Part shown: positions 16,351-24,423 of the stretch, in pieces
How the letters are laid out: the number at the start of each line of letters is the position of its first letter
Position numbering within the stretch: position 1 is the stretch's first letter
DNA from: Chloroflexota bacterium
GTDB lineage: Bacteria > Chloroflexota > Anaerolineae > JACRMK01
Assembly (NCBI GenBank): GCA_016200765.1
Contig: JACQEC010000097.1
Location: 1 to 32,175 of the forward strand
DNA: 32,175 nucleotides
Direction: 5' to 3'
Position numbers and translations under genes: made by a program
The notes under the pieces: model-generated
The model's database searches: none
Seen by the model: only the letters and a program-made list of their open reading frames with translations
Told to the model about the DNA's origin: nothing

Positions 16351-19300
16351 TCAGTCTCCCTGATAAACGTCTTCGAGGCCGTGTGCGATGGCAAAGGATT
16401 TGTTCGTCCGACACGCCTTGCGCACCCGGTCGGGCCAATAGTGCATGGCGATGTGACTCCAGTCCAACTCGCCGTTCTTCAGCTTCTCCCAGCACTTCTT
16501 CGGCTCGCTCCCCCACAGCGGGATGACCGTCTGCAGGGGCGCCAGGCGCACGATCACGCCGTCGTCAATCCAGTTTGGCGCGGGCTCGTAGCCGCCGCTG
16601 GTGATGGCTTCGAGCGCCTTGGCGAACTCGGCCAGTTCGGCGGCCAACTCCCGTAAAGCGCCCATCTGCCGTTCGATGTCCCGGCGTTGTTTGCCCGCTG
16701 CGGCGCGCGCGACCTCGGCATCGGCCAGGGCCAATTCGACCGCGCGGCGCTTGGTGTCGAGGTACGGCTCGCGTTGCAGGGCGTAGAACGTGTCTTTGGT
16801 GATGCGTTCGTGGAAGAGGACGAAGCCATAGCGGCGACCGTTGCTCTGGATGGGCCAATAGACCGGGCGCTTGCGGTACCACGGGATATGCCAGCGCGTG
16901 AAGAAGTCTCGTGCAAGAAAATGGCGCAGGTCGCCGTTTGCGCCCAGGCGGATGACTTCCTGTGCCGCATCCGCGCCGAGCATCAGATCGAGCGCCTTGC
17001 CCGCCAGCGTCGTCAGGTCGCGCGGGTGGTGCTCATCAAGCACGGTGATGCCATCCGGCACCGCCAGTTGCTGCAGGGCCTTTTCCACGTTTGCCGCGAA
17101 CAGGTGCCGGCCGTCCTGTGCGTCTACATAGGCGAACTGATCTTTCGACCCGACCAATTCATCGAACTCGCCCTCCGCAGGCATGGGCAGCGAGCCGATG
17201 GCAAAGTCTTCGCGGCGGTAGATGGCCGAGCCGAGATCGCCCGCCACCCCCGGCCGGAAGCGCCCGAGCACCACGCCGACGGCGTACGAGATCCAGCGCA
17301 CGGCAAGGTCTTCGCGGGTCAACGACTCCGCTATATCATCGTCATTGCCGCCGGCTTCATCCATATCTGCCAAAGTCTCGTCCGCGGTCGCGTTTGCGGC
17401 ACCATTTAATTCCGCTTCAATCGCTATGCGCTCTTGATTAGCAATCTTGTAAAGCTGATAAACATCCTCGTCGATCTGCGCCTCGATATCCTTGGATTGC
17501 AGTCGCATGGCCTGTACTCTCTCAAGACCGGTTTGCCAGCTTAGCGGGACAACGAAGTCATAAGTCAATTCCGATGTCGTAGACGTTACCTTTGCCAAGG
17601 AGGTTGCCAGGCCGACCAATCCACTCAATCGTCTGTCGGAGACGGCAGGTATGGGAACCCTAGCGATATCACCAACCTGAAAGTTTACGGTCGGGTTTAT
17701 CAACTTGAGAGCGTACGCAGCGAATGAGGAATTCATAACTCCCAACACCAACGCCAAGTCCCGTGGAAACAGAGTTGAACCCGCAACATCAAAAATGAAG
17801 CCACCCGGCGAAATGCGGGAAGTAGAAGTCCCGGACGTAAGGTAGGAATATGTCACACCTTCACGGAAGTAAAAGTCGACCGATTTGATGATTCGTGACC
17901 AACCAGAGTTACCGTAGAGAGGGGCGGCCCATGCCTTGAGTTCACGTCCGTCCCGCCGATAATTGATCACATAATCTTGGTTCCCAAACCATCTCTTAAA
18001 CGCTCCACCTTTCATATACGGGAACCAGCGCATGCCGCGGTTACTAGCCTCGCTGGTTGTCTTACATCCAAACGCAATCATCTTGCGGCCAACTTCCCAC
18101 CAAAAACGGAGAAACCTGAAATTGTCAGCGGTCGCCAATCCTTGGCGAGGCGGAGCAACGGTCGCCAGTCCCGGCAGCTCCTTGAAGAGCGCGCGAATGG
18201 AATCGCTCACCCAATACACCCATGGACTACCCGGAATGGCATCAAAGGCCGACTGCGCGACACGGTATATGAGGCGATGAGTTGCGCCTGCCTGCAGCGC
18301 CGCCACGGCCTGCTCGAACACAGTACGCTTGGCGTCCGAATCGGGCTCGTGCACGAGACGAAAGTAGGTGCCGATGCTGGCTTGGCGGCGCGACGTGTCA
18401 GGCTCGCGGCGCATGGCGAAGATCGTCGTGTTGACCTTCTCGCCGGATATCTCTGCAAACGCGCGCGGACCCACATGAGCCATAGACTCAATGGCGAACT
18501 CTTGCAACAGCCCCTTGCGCAAGCCTTCATACGACGAGATAAACATGAACGACTGTTGCGTGATCATCCCGACCCGCCCACGCTCGCCGGCAAACTCACC
18601 GCAGCGTTGGATGAACGCCGCATACAAGTCACCCTTTGCTTCGGGGTAGGCATCCGCCACGAAGTCCGCCAGCGTCTCGTTCATGTTCCGGCGGCTCATG
18701 TAGGGTGGATTGGCTACCACGCAGTCGTAGCGGCGCAGCATCAGGTTCAGCACACGCAACCCTTTCGCGGCCTCGCGCACAAAATAGCGCTCGTCGCTCC
18801 CCTGCACAGCGTGCGACCGCGCGAATGCGTCCAGCGCCTGCACAAGCTGTGCCGCCAGCAGGTCCCAGTACCCCGCCTGCGCCGCCTCGCGCTCAAATAG
18901 CGCCGCGGCTCTGCCAAACAGATCCAGCTGCCGCCCTTCCTGCTCGAAGCGCTTCTCCTCGTCGGCAATCAACGCGCCAATCTCCGATTCGAGCCGCAGT
19001 AGCGACCCCAGTTGCGCGCTATCCTCCAGCCGCGCCCATAGCGCCCGCAGCAGTCGTTCGTAGATCGGCCGGCTGAACTTCATCTCGCGAATGAACGCAT
19101 TGAGCCGTGTCCCGTTGAGCGTCAACACGTCTGCGCAAGCCAAGTTGTGATCGCTGATCTCGGCAGCCTTATTGAGGCTTTTCGCCTTCAGGTAGAGCGT
19201 AAGCGCCGATAGTTGAACCGCGCGCAGGTCAATGTCGATCCCGAACAGGTTGTGTTTGATGATTGCCGCGGGGATCTCCGCTTCAGAAAGAACCGAGGGT

Positions 19301-20328
19301 GCCGCCGGCCAGCCAATGTCGCCCGCATGCGCGAGCTCCTCGCGATACATCTCGGCGAACAGGTCGAACGCCACCAGTCCGAAGTGCATCGTCCCGCACG
19401 CGGGGTCCAACAGGGTGATTTCCTTTACAGCACGTAGCGGCTCACGGGGCATCTCACCGCCGGCTGGCACGAGGTACCGCAAGGCTGCGCCCAGGTGCGA
19501 GTCCGGGTGCATCTGCACCCACAGCCGTCCGAGCGTGTTCTCGACAATGAACCGCACGATCCAGCGTGGCGTAAACAATTGCGTCGCCGCCGGTATGTCC
19601 TCGCGTCGTATTTTCTTCTTCTGCCTGAAGAGCCGTTCGAAAACCTCTCGCTTTTCCTCTTCGCTAAAGAACTGGTACACCCACCCGATCGTCTCGTCCG
19701 CAGGCCACGCTGGAGCCAACCCGGCGGCATTTAGCAGTTCGAGCACGCCGCGCAGAGCAACCGGCCGCGGGAAGAGCCGCGAGGGCAAATCGTCGGGGTC
19801 GAACAGCACGTTCAGCTGTTGCGAAATCTGCCCGGCCTGCCAGAGCAGAAAGTGACGGTAGGCTGTGTCGGTCTGGCCGGCCTGCGCCAGCGCGTAGTCG
19901 GCGGCGTGCTCGGCGAGGTAGAACTTGAAGCCGTTGGAGTCGGCGCCGCGCCCGACTGCTTCGCGGACGAGATGGCGCGCCTCCATCATCTTGAAGGCGA
20001 CCAGCCGGTTCAAGTGCGTGAAAGCAATCTCCTTGACCAGCTTATCAACCGCCTCTCGCTTGTCAAGCCCGGCGATGACCTCGTCCGTCAGGAACTGCTT
20101 CAGGCGGTCGTAGGTCGCGCGTGTTTCCGGGTCCGCCAGCGCGGGCAGGTTGTTGGGCGGCTCGAGCGCGCCGTCCGGGTGCAGGCCGTACACGCCGACC
20201 AGCAGGTCGCGCGCCTCACACGCCAGCCGCTCGCGCGCGGCCAACGCAAAGTTGTGGATCGCGCCGCGCACCTCGTCGCCAAGGTATTGGTCCTGAAACA
20301 TGTGGGGGGCGATGGTCTGGTTCGTCAT
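16351..20328 (-). CDS. pglX: BREX adenine-specific DNA methyltransferase PglX, full length
   Basis: Complete 1325-residue PglX. The SAM motif is LLDPACGTMHFG (306-317), the IKHNLFGIDIDLRAVQLSAL block is at 357-376, and the catalytic NPPY is at 540-543 (VVANPPYMSRRNM). The recognition region follows from about 690 (PGSPWVYWVSDSI; GLATADNFRFLRFWWEV), then the C-terminal helical clamp with YWPIQSNGRRYGFVLFHERI. It methylates host DNA at a non-palindromic site and sets self versus non-self. The start at 20328 is 12 bases after brxB, with no strong ribosome-binding site. Its end overlaps candidate brxC starts (TGATG). The recognition part, about 17390-18140, is more AT-rich than the rest, as in pglX2b. 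Only partial similarity to pglX2a/2b is seen, so the two copies probably recognise different sites. Confidence 0.96.
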   Translation of the reverse strand: MTNQTIAPHMFQDQYLGDEVRGAIHNFALAARERLACEARDLLVGVYGLHPDGALEPPNNLPALADPETRATYDRLKQFLTDEVIAGLDKREAVDKLVKEIAFTHLNRLVAFKMMEARHLVREAVGRGADSNGFKFYLAEHAADYALAQAGQTDTAYRHFLLWQAGQISQQLNVLFDPDDLPSRLFPRPVALRGVLELLNAAGLAPAWPADETIGWVYQFFSEEEKREVFERLFRQKKKIRREDIPAATQLFTPRWIVRFIVENTLGRLWVQMHPDSHLGAALRYLVPAGGEMPREPLRAVKEITLLDPACGTMHFGLVAFDLFAEMYREELAHAGDIGWPAAPSVLSEAEIPAAIIKHNLFGIDIDLRAVQLSALTLYLKAKSLNKAAEISDHNLACADVLTLNGTRLNAFIREMKFSRPIYERLLRALWARLEDSAQLGSLLRLESEIGALIADEEKRFEQEGRQLDLFGRAAALFEREAAQAGYWDLLAAQLVQALDAFARSHAVQGSDERYFVREAAKGLRVLNLMLRRYDCVVANPPYMSRRNMNETLADFVADAYPEAKGDLYAAFIQRCGEFAGERGRVGMITQQSFMFISSYEGLRKGLLQEFAIESMAHVGPRAFAEISGEKVNTTIFAMRREPDTSRRQASIGTYFRLVHEPDSDAKRTVFEQAVAALQAGATHRLIYRVAQSAFDAIPGSPWVYWVSDSIRALFKELPGLATVAPPRQGLATADNFRFLRFWWEVGRKMIAFGCKTTSEASNRGMRWFPYMKGGAFKRWFGNQDYVINYRRDGRELKAWAAPLYGNSGWSRIIKSVDFYFREGVTYSYLTSGTSTSRISPGGFIFDVAGSTLFPRDLALVLGVMNSSFAAYALKLINPTVNFQVGDIARVPIPAVSDRRLSGLVGLATSLAKVTSTTSELTYDFVVPLSWQTGLERVQAMRLQSKDIEAQIDEDVYQLYKIANQERIAIEAELNGAANATADETLADMDEAGGNDDDIAESLTREDLAVRWISYAVGVVLGRFRPGVAGDLGSAIYRREDFAIGSLPMPAEGEFDELVGSKDQFAYVDAQDGRHLFAANVEKALQQLAVPDGITVLDEHHPRDLTTLAGKALDLMLGADAAQEVIRLGANGDLRHFLARDFFTRWHIPWYRKRPVYWPIQSNGRRYGFVLFHERITKDTFYALQREPYLDTKRRAVELALADAEVARAAAGKQRRDIERQMGALRELAAELAEFAKALEAITSGGYEPAPNWIDDGVIVRLAPLQTVIPLWGSEPKKCWEKLKNGELDWSHIAMHYWPDRVRKACRTNKSFAIAHGLEDVYQGD

Positions 20329-20340
20329 CGGCTGGGCGGT

Positions 20341-20931
20341 TCAATCTACGTAGACTTTGGTGTGATAGCTGCCGCGCCCTTCGTTCTCGGCGATGCCCAT
20401 GAAGCGCAGGCTGGCGCCTTCGGTCGTGGCGGGCAGGAACAGCACACAGGGCACATGCGTGCGGCCTTTCATCTCGTCGAGCAGTTTCGAGACGCGGTAG
20501 ATATTCGGCGCCAGCGCGCCCGCGCGCCAGATAAACGCGAGGTCTTTATGCGGGTTCAGACTGCGCAACTGCTCCGCCAACAGCCCGGGCAGAGGGCGGA
20601 AATCGGGGTCCGACAGGTAGTCGTTGATCTGCTGTTGCGCCGCGTCGAAGCCTGCCTGCGCCTCCAGGCTGATGACGGCATCCAGCCCCTCGGATTCGTC
20701 GATCGCGCGCCACAACAGATCGGCCAGCGAGACGTAGACAATGCACCGGATGTGGTCGTTCTCCAGCCGCGTTTTGAGCAGGGCCACCTCGCCGCGCATC
20801 GCCCACTCTTCCGCCGGGGTGTAGCAGAAGGTGGCGAAGGGCAGGTCGTGGTACATGTAGTGCCCCAGCGGGTCGCGGCGCAAGTCGGCCTCAAGCCGCT
20901 TGATGCGTTCTTTTAACGAGGACATCGGCAT
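20341..20931 (-). CDS. brxB: BREX protein BrxB (DUF1788)
   Basis: The 196-residue protein has the BrxB pattern: an N-terminal RIKRLEADL helix, HDLPFATFCYTPAEEW (29-44), then an alternating strand-helix fold ending LRFMGIAENEGRGSYHTKVY. BrxB is a small conserved BREX subunit required for function in systems studied; its biochemical role is not settled. The start at 20931 overlaps the 3' end of brxA by about 41 bp; an alternative ATG at 20925 shortens the overlap slightly. It lies immediately upstream of pglX. Confidence 0.9.
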   Translation of the reverse strand: MPMSSLKERIKRLEADLRRDPLGHYMYHDLPFATFCYTPAEEWAMRGEVALLKTRLENDHIRCIVYVSLADLLWRAIDESEGLDAVISLEAQAGFDAAQQQINDYLSDPDFRPLPGLLAEQLRSLNPHKDLAFIWRAGALAPNIYRVSKLLDEMKGRTHVPCVLFLPATTEGASLRFMGIAENEGRGSYHTKVYVD

Positions 20932-21694
20932 ACTCCGCTAGGCTTGCGGCCGGAAACTCGAGCCGGATAACCGTACCGGCGGCCTGATACGACAGCAAAT
21001 CTGACTGATGCGCTTCGAGAAAAAACCGCTCGACCGCTTCGACGGGCAGAAAGAAGAGCTTCCATTCGTCGCTGTGCAGCACGCGCTCGCCTGACGACAG
21101 CTGGCGCCGTATGGCGAAGGCGATAAACGCAAAACTCTGGGTGGGCAAGTAGATCGGCGTGATTGATTTGTGCACGGCGCCCTGCAGGATGCCAAAATCG
21201 CGCAGGGTTGCCATAGCCCCTTGTGCAACGCGCCGCGCCGTTTCCTCGCTCCACGGCTCCGTTGTCTTACCTTCGGCGCTCCACTCATGAATGGCGCGCA
21301 CGACCTGCTCGACGCGCATCTCGGTGAAACCGGCCATACAGCGCGGGTAGAGCAAATCCGTGACGATCGCGCGCAGCAGGAGATCATTCTGCACAGAGTA
21401 GAAGTAGAGCAGAGGGTCCAGCCACGGTGGCGGCGCGTGCCCTTGCGACAGCGCAACCAGGGCCTGGCCGACATCCGGATCGTCGAAATAGCGTTGGCGG
21501 AAAATCCGCAGGATATCCCGCACGCGCGAGCGCGAAGTCTTGCCGAAGATATTGGACTGCTCCACGCGCTGTAGGTTGTCCGCAACGCTGGTAGACAGGT
21601 CCCATGCGGCCAGCAGCGTCTTCGTGTCGGCCAAGAGAGCGCTCGCCTTGATCAGCCGGCTGGTAAAACGAGGCTCGTCAGTTATAGATACCAT
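20891..21694 (-). CDS. brxA: BREX DNA-binding protein BrxA (DUF1819)
   Basis: This roughly 267-residue protein matches the BrxA family, a winged-helix/NusB-like DNA-binding subunit. The characteristic opening is RFTSRLIKASALLADTKTLL (11-30 of the frame), followed by NIFGKTSRSRVRDILRIFRQR and the ending FPAASLAEYADVLVKR. I prefer ATG 21694, four bases after the stop of the brxE-like gene; a GTG at 21697 is the in-frame alternative. There is no good ribosome-binding site, so translation probably depends on coupling to the upstream gene. Confidence 0.9.
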   Translation of the reverse strand: MVSITDEPRFTSRLIKASALLADTKTLLAAWDLSTSVADNLQRVEQSNIFGKTSRSRVRDILRIFRQRYFDDPDVGQALVALSQGHAPPPWLDPLLYFYSVQNDLLLRAIVTDLLYPRCMAGFTEMRVEQVVRAIHEWSAEGKTTEPWSEETARRVAQGAMATLRDFGILQGAVHKSITPIYLPTQSFAFIAFAIRRQLSSGERVLHSDEWKLFFLPVEAVERFFLEAHQSDLLSYQAAGTVIRLEFPAASLAEYADVLVKRTHQAA

Positions 21695-21698
21695 CACA

Positions 21699-22232
21699 TC
21701 AGGATCGAATAAAAGGGAATACGGGCTCGACGGGCTTACCCGAGAGATAGGCCCACGCCAGCGCTTTTGCGATGTCTACGGCAGAGACGGGAAGACCTTG
21801 CGATGGCCATCGGATCGCCACCCTGCGGTTCGAGAGTTGTTCGATGGATGGCCGCCTGGCCGGTCTGTCACCCAGTAGCGATGACAAATGCAGTTGCAAC
21901 ACAGCCATAGACTCGATAGGCTGTGTCGGGATGGGGCAGTCCATTAAAGGCAGACGACTCAATTCGAGATTGGTCTCGCCGTCGGTATCGAGCCTGAACA
22001 GGTGTAAGGCCTCCGGATGGTCGGCAAAAGCCGCCTGATGCCTGGCTGCTGCTGTGGCCAGCCCCAGCTTGCGCGCGATCTCCTCCGGCGCCGATGGGAA
22101 GAGGCGCTCAAGGATGAAGGCTCCAGCGGCTGTCAGCGATTCGTCATCCCACCAGCCCAGACTATCCTTTTGAGCTGCGCGCGCGATCAGTAGCTGAAGT
22201 TGCAATATCAGTACAGCAGATGACCGGATCAT
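21699..22232 (-). CDS. brxE: BrxE-like protein, first gene of the BREX operon
   Basis: The 177-residue protein carries a pattern I recall for BrxE: LLIARAAQ (14-21), WWDDESLTAAGAFILERLFP (27-46), a histidine-bearing helix AAARHQAAF (61-69) and ALHLFRLDTDGETNLE (75-90). BrxE is reported in type 6 BREX, where it precedes brxA, the same position as here; its function is unknown. The start at 22232 has GAAGGTGA directly before it and a CATAAT -10-like hexamer 11 bp upstream, making it the likely head of the operon. Its presence together with brxL is unusual. Confidence 0.62.
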   Translation of the reverse strand: MIRSSAVLILQLQLLIARAAQKDSLGWWDDESLTAAGAFILERLFPSAPEEIARKLGLATAAARHQAAFADHPEALHLFRLDTDGETNLELSRLPLMDCPIPTQPIESMAVLQLHLSSLLGDRPARRPSIEQLSNRRVAIRWPSQGLPVSAVDIAKALAWAYLSGKPVEPVFPFIRS

Positions 22233-22606
22233 TCACCTTCTCTATTATGACTGGGACTTAAACCCGCTGGAGGGAGGAGCTCGACCTGGAGTTTGGCGGC
22301 CGTTCATAACGGTTCATCAGTTCAATGTTGAGATCATCGGAGTCCCATATGCCCATTATGAAAAACGACGACGGGATTCATCAAAGGTCGCCCGGTCGAA
22401 GTCTCCCCGACGCATGAGCGGCTCCTAATGAGCGCTAAATTCTCCTTTGCCCCTTGCAGGCTGCGCAAGACCGTGGCATCAACTGGCAATCACCCTGGCC
22501 GCCACCCCGCAAGAGTTGCTGCCAGTGGGACCTTTGCAATTGCCGAAATTATACCGTGACTGAAGAATGGGCGCAAGGCGCTAGGAGTTTAAGTCCGGAG
22601 TATATC
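22233..22606. other. About 370 bp without a gene at the island/element boundary
   Basis: No supported gene. It contains the candidate brx promoter and a pair of perfect 10-bp inverted repeats, GGACTTAAAC at 22254-22263 and GTTTAAGTCC at 22587-22596, enclosing 343 bp. They could be the ends of a small non-autonomous element, but no target duplication is visible and 10 bp can occur by chance. No open frame of substance lies inside. Confidence 0.4.
22244..22263 (-). promoter_or_regulatory. Candidate promoter of the BREX operon
   Basis: CATAAT (complement of 22244-22249) lies 11 bp from the brxE start, with GAAGGTGA between. No convincing -35 is seen; the expected -35 position falls inside the stretch that begins with the inverted repeat at 22254-22263. 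Confidence 0.35.
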
Positions 22607-22745
22607 TCAACAAACGAATTGACGCGGTGACAGAAAAAGGGCGGTGTGTCCTGCCAAAAGCCAACACGATGTTTGTGGCATAGTGAGCGGATACAAGAAC
22701 TCCAAACCTCGGTCTTTCAGACTCACGAATCGCTCCCGGCTGATG
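22607..22745 (-). pseudogene. Decayed radC 3' fragment
   Basis: One minus frame reads ISRERFVSLKDRGLEF, which parallels the C-terminus of the intact RadC in this window (GKGQFVSLKERRLGF). The nucleotides around 22695-22740 also resemble 23818-23865. No catalytic JAB region precedes it, so only the tail of a second radC copy remains, followed by unrelated codons to a stop at 22607-22609. It marks a past duplication or recombination at the element edge. Confidence 0.5.
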
Positions 22746-22757
22746 CAGATATCTCGA

Positions 22758-23399
22758 TCATTCTTCGGACCGATCACGGGCAGGAAGCGCTTTACACCAC
22801 CAGCGAGCATTACCCCCAATCTCCACATAACCTCGTTCACTCAAGAACTCGGTATAGCCCTGCTCAATGGTCGGCTCATAGGACGGCGTGTAGAGGGTTC
22901 GCCCCCGGAGATCGCCCTCCACGGCGCGCCAGAGCGCCGCCAGTCGTTCGCGCCAGCGCCCCTCGCGACCCTGTGCCTGCAAATAACACTCCCACAGCAC
23001 CGCGGCGTGCGGCCCCACCCAGGCTTGCGCCTGACCGAGCGGCTGCAGCTGCACCTGCAGGTCGTTCACGCCCAGCATGAGCCTCTGCGGGTTGTGGTGA
23101 TTCCAGACCATCAGTAGGCGCGGACTCGGCCAGGGCCGGAAGAACTTGTACAAGCGGTACTCGCCTAAGGACAGATTGACTTCGGGCGAGAGGCCCGCGA
23201 AGTGGTCGAAGCGGGGGCGCTCGCGCGCCGGTGGGAAGCGCGCCACATAGGTACGCTGGCGCTCATCGTCGAGCGTCTGCACCCACTGCCACTGGTCGGA
23301 GAAGCTCAATAGCACCTCGCCCGCCTGCGGGTAATCCTGGGCCACCACGTCGGCTAGCTTGGGTCTGTTTACAGTGGGTTCTCGCTCGTTTGCTCGCAT
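22758..23399 (-). CDS. Unknown protein of the mobile element
   Basis: I do not recognise this 213-residue protein. The start ATG 23399 lies two bases after the stop of the preceding gene (TGAGTATG), so it is translationally coupled; a longer frame to 23486 only overlaps that gene. It is rich in Trp, Arg and Gln, with FHF-type aromatic segments (RFDHFAGLSPEVNLSLGEYRLYKFF) and no signal or membrane segment. Its last residues run next to a decayed radC tail, and a G5 run near 22811 could be a frameshift point, so the natural C-terminus is uncertain. Confidence 0.6.
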   Translation of the reverse strand: MRANEREPTVNRPKLADVVAQDYPQAGEVLLSFSDQWQWVQTLDDERQRTYVARFPPARERPRFDHFAGLSPEVNLSLGEYRLYKFFRPWPSPRLLMVWNHHNPQRLMLGVNDLQVQLQPLGQAQAWVGPHAAVLWECYLQAQGREGRWRERLAALWRAVEGDLRGRTLYTPSYEPTIEQGYTEFLSERGYVEIGGNARWWCKALPARDRSEE

Positions 23400-23401
23400 A
23401 C

Positions 23402-23749
23402 TCAGGTTGGGCGCTGGCCCGGCAGCCCGATGCGATACGTGCTGAAGTGACCTTCGTCCTTGAACAACACCGTCACAAACTCCCAATGCGGGTCGTAGGC
23501 GCTCACCATGCGCCGCGCATCCGGCACCGGCAGCCGCTCCAGCTCCGTCTGCGGCAGGTAGGCCATCGGGTGCCCCGCTCCATCAAAGGTGGCCGTGGTG
23601 TCGACCGTGAGCGCCCCGCGCCCGCACTGGGCATAACCGCGCTGGGCGATTGGCCAAAAGAGGAACAGGTTCTGGCCGATCCAGGCCAGGTCACCAGCGC
23701 GCTCGCGGCGCGCCCATTCGGGGATGACGGCTTGTTCGGGGCTGTGCAT
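23402..23749 (-). CDS. Small unknown protein downstream of radC
   Basis: This 115-residue protein is not recognised. It contains RMVSAYDPHWEFVTVLFKDEGHFSTYRIG and no membrane segment. The start at 23749 is eight bases from an extended -10 TGCTATACT (complement of 23758-23766), so its mRNA is probably leaderless. It forms a two-gene unit with the following gene and belongs to the mobile-element cargo. Confidence 0.65.
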   Translation of the reverse strand: MHSPEQAVIPEWARRERAGDLAWIGQNLFLFWPIAQRGYAQCGRGALTVDTTATFDGAGHPMAYLPQTELERLPVPDARRMVSAYDPHWEFVTVLFKDEGHFSTYRIGLPGQRPT

Positions 23750-23757
23750 ATCCCGTC

Positions 23758-23766
23758 AGTATAGCA
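23758..23766 (-). promoter_or_regulatory. Extended -10 promoter TGCTATACT
   Basis: The complement reads CGCTTGCTATACT, identical over 13 bp to the site before radC. It ends eight bases from the ATG at 23749, leaving almost no leader. Confidence 0.55.
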
Positions 23767-23804
23767 AGCGGACGATCGTGAGGGAAGCCCCCAAAAGCAT
23801 GAGG

Positions 23805-24353
23805 TCAGGGACTGAAGCCTAGTCGGCGTTCCTTCAGGCTGACGAACTGGCCCTTGCCGATCACCAGATGGTCGAGCACGTCAATATCCAGCAGCTTCCC
23901 GGCGGCGATGAGCTGCTCGGTCATGTGCACGTCTTCTGGTGATGGGTTCGGGTCGCCCGAGGGGTGGTTGTGCACCACGATCAGGCTGGCCGCGTTGTCC
24001 ATGACCGCGGGCCGGAAGACCTCGACCATACGCATCGTGATCGTGTTCAGCGAGCCCTGGTAGATCATCGTCGTGGAGAGCACCCGCCCGCGCGTGTTCA
24101 AACTGATCGCGCGTAGCTGCTCGTGCGGGAGATCCTCCATCTCCAAGCGCAAGAAGTTATAGGCGTCGAGCGGGTGGCGGATCAGCGTCGCCTCGGCGAG
24201 CGATTGGCCGGTGCGCGTCTCGTAAATGCGTGAGGCTTCGGCCAGGAAGCGGCGCAACAGGTGCAACATGGCCGCGTCGTCGGGCTTCAAGAAAGTGAGC
24301 TGTTGTTCGGGCACGCGTCGTCCGCCGGTAGGACGCAGTCGTTCGGGTGGCAT
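23805..24353 (-). CDS. radC: RadC-family JAB/MPN-domain protein
   Basis: The 182-residue protein has the JAMM metal-binding motif HNHPSGDPNPSPED (128-141; His128, His130, Asp141) after a beta strand SLIVVHNH, with the preceding RAISLNTRGRVL strand typical of RadC. It lacks the N-terminal helix-hairpin-helix part seen in chromosomal RadC, which fits the shorter versions common on plasmids and integrative elements. The function of these proteins is unsettled; DNA processing or anti-defence roles have been proposed. The start at 24353 is nine bases from a TGCTATACT promoter. It is followed by two unknown genes and, at the island border, the tail of a second radC. Confidence 0.85.
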   Translation of the reverse strand: MPPERLRPTGGRRVPEQQLTFLKPDDAAMLHLLRRFLAEASRIYETRTGQSLAEATLIRHPLDAYNFLRLEMEDLPHEQLRAISLNTRGRVLSTTMIYQGSLNTITMRMVEVFRPAVMDNAASLIVVHNHPSGDPNPSPEDVHMTEQLIAAGKLLDIDVLDHLVIGKGQFVSLKERRLGFSP

Positions 24354-24362
24354 CGTCCCCCG

Positions 24363-24371
24363 AGTATAGCA
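24363..24371 (-). promoter_or_regulatory. Extended -10 promoter TGCTATACT of radC
   Basis: The complement reads GGGCGCTTGCTATACT, ending nine bases before the radC ATG, so transcription should start within about two bases of it. No -35 consensus is visible, as expected for a TGN extended -10 site. Confidence 0.55.
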
Positions 24372-24423
24372 AGCGCCCCACTCAAAGGGAATAGGGCAAC
24401 CCCGGCCCGGGCCGCGCGAGGGC

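Noticed and set aside
14906..16363. 485-residue plus-strand open frame opposite brxC
   Set aside because: It lies wholly antisense to the well-supported BrxC P-loop region, shows no recognisable domain, and is a frame shadow typical of GC-rich genes.
16334..16516. N-terminal extension of brxC to 16516
   Set aside because: The extra 61 residues lie inside the end of pglX and resemble nothing in BrxC; MKTIGDL at 16333 has its own GGAG site.
19819..20916. 365-residue plus-strand open frame opposite pglX and brxB
   Set aside because: Spans two real genes in antisense, no motif, no ribosome-binding site.
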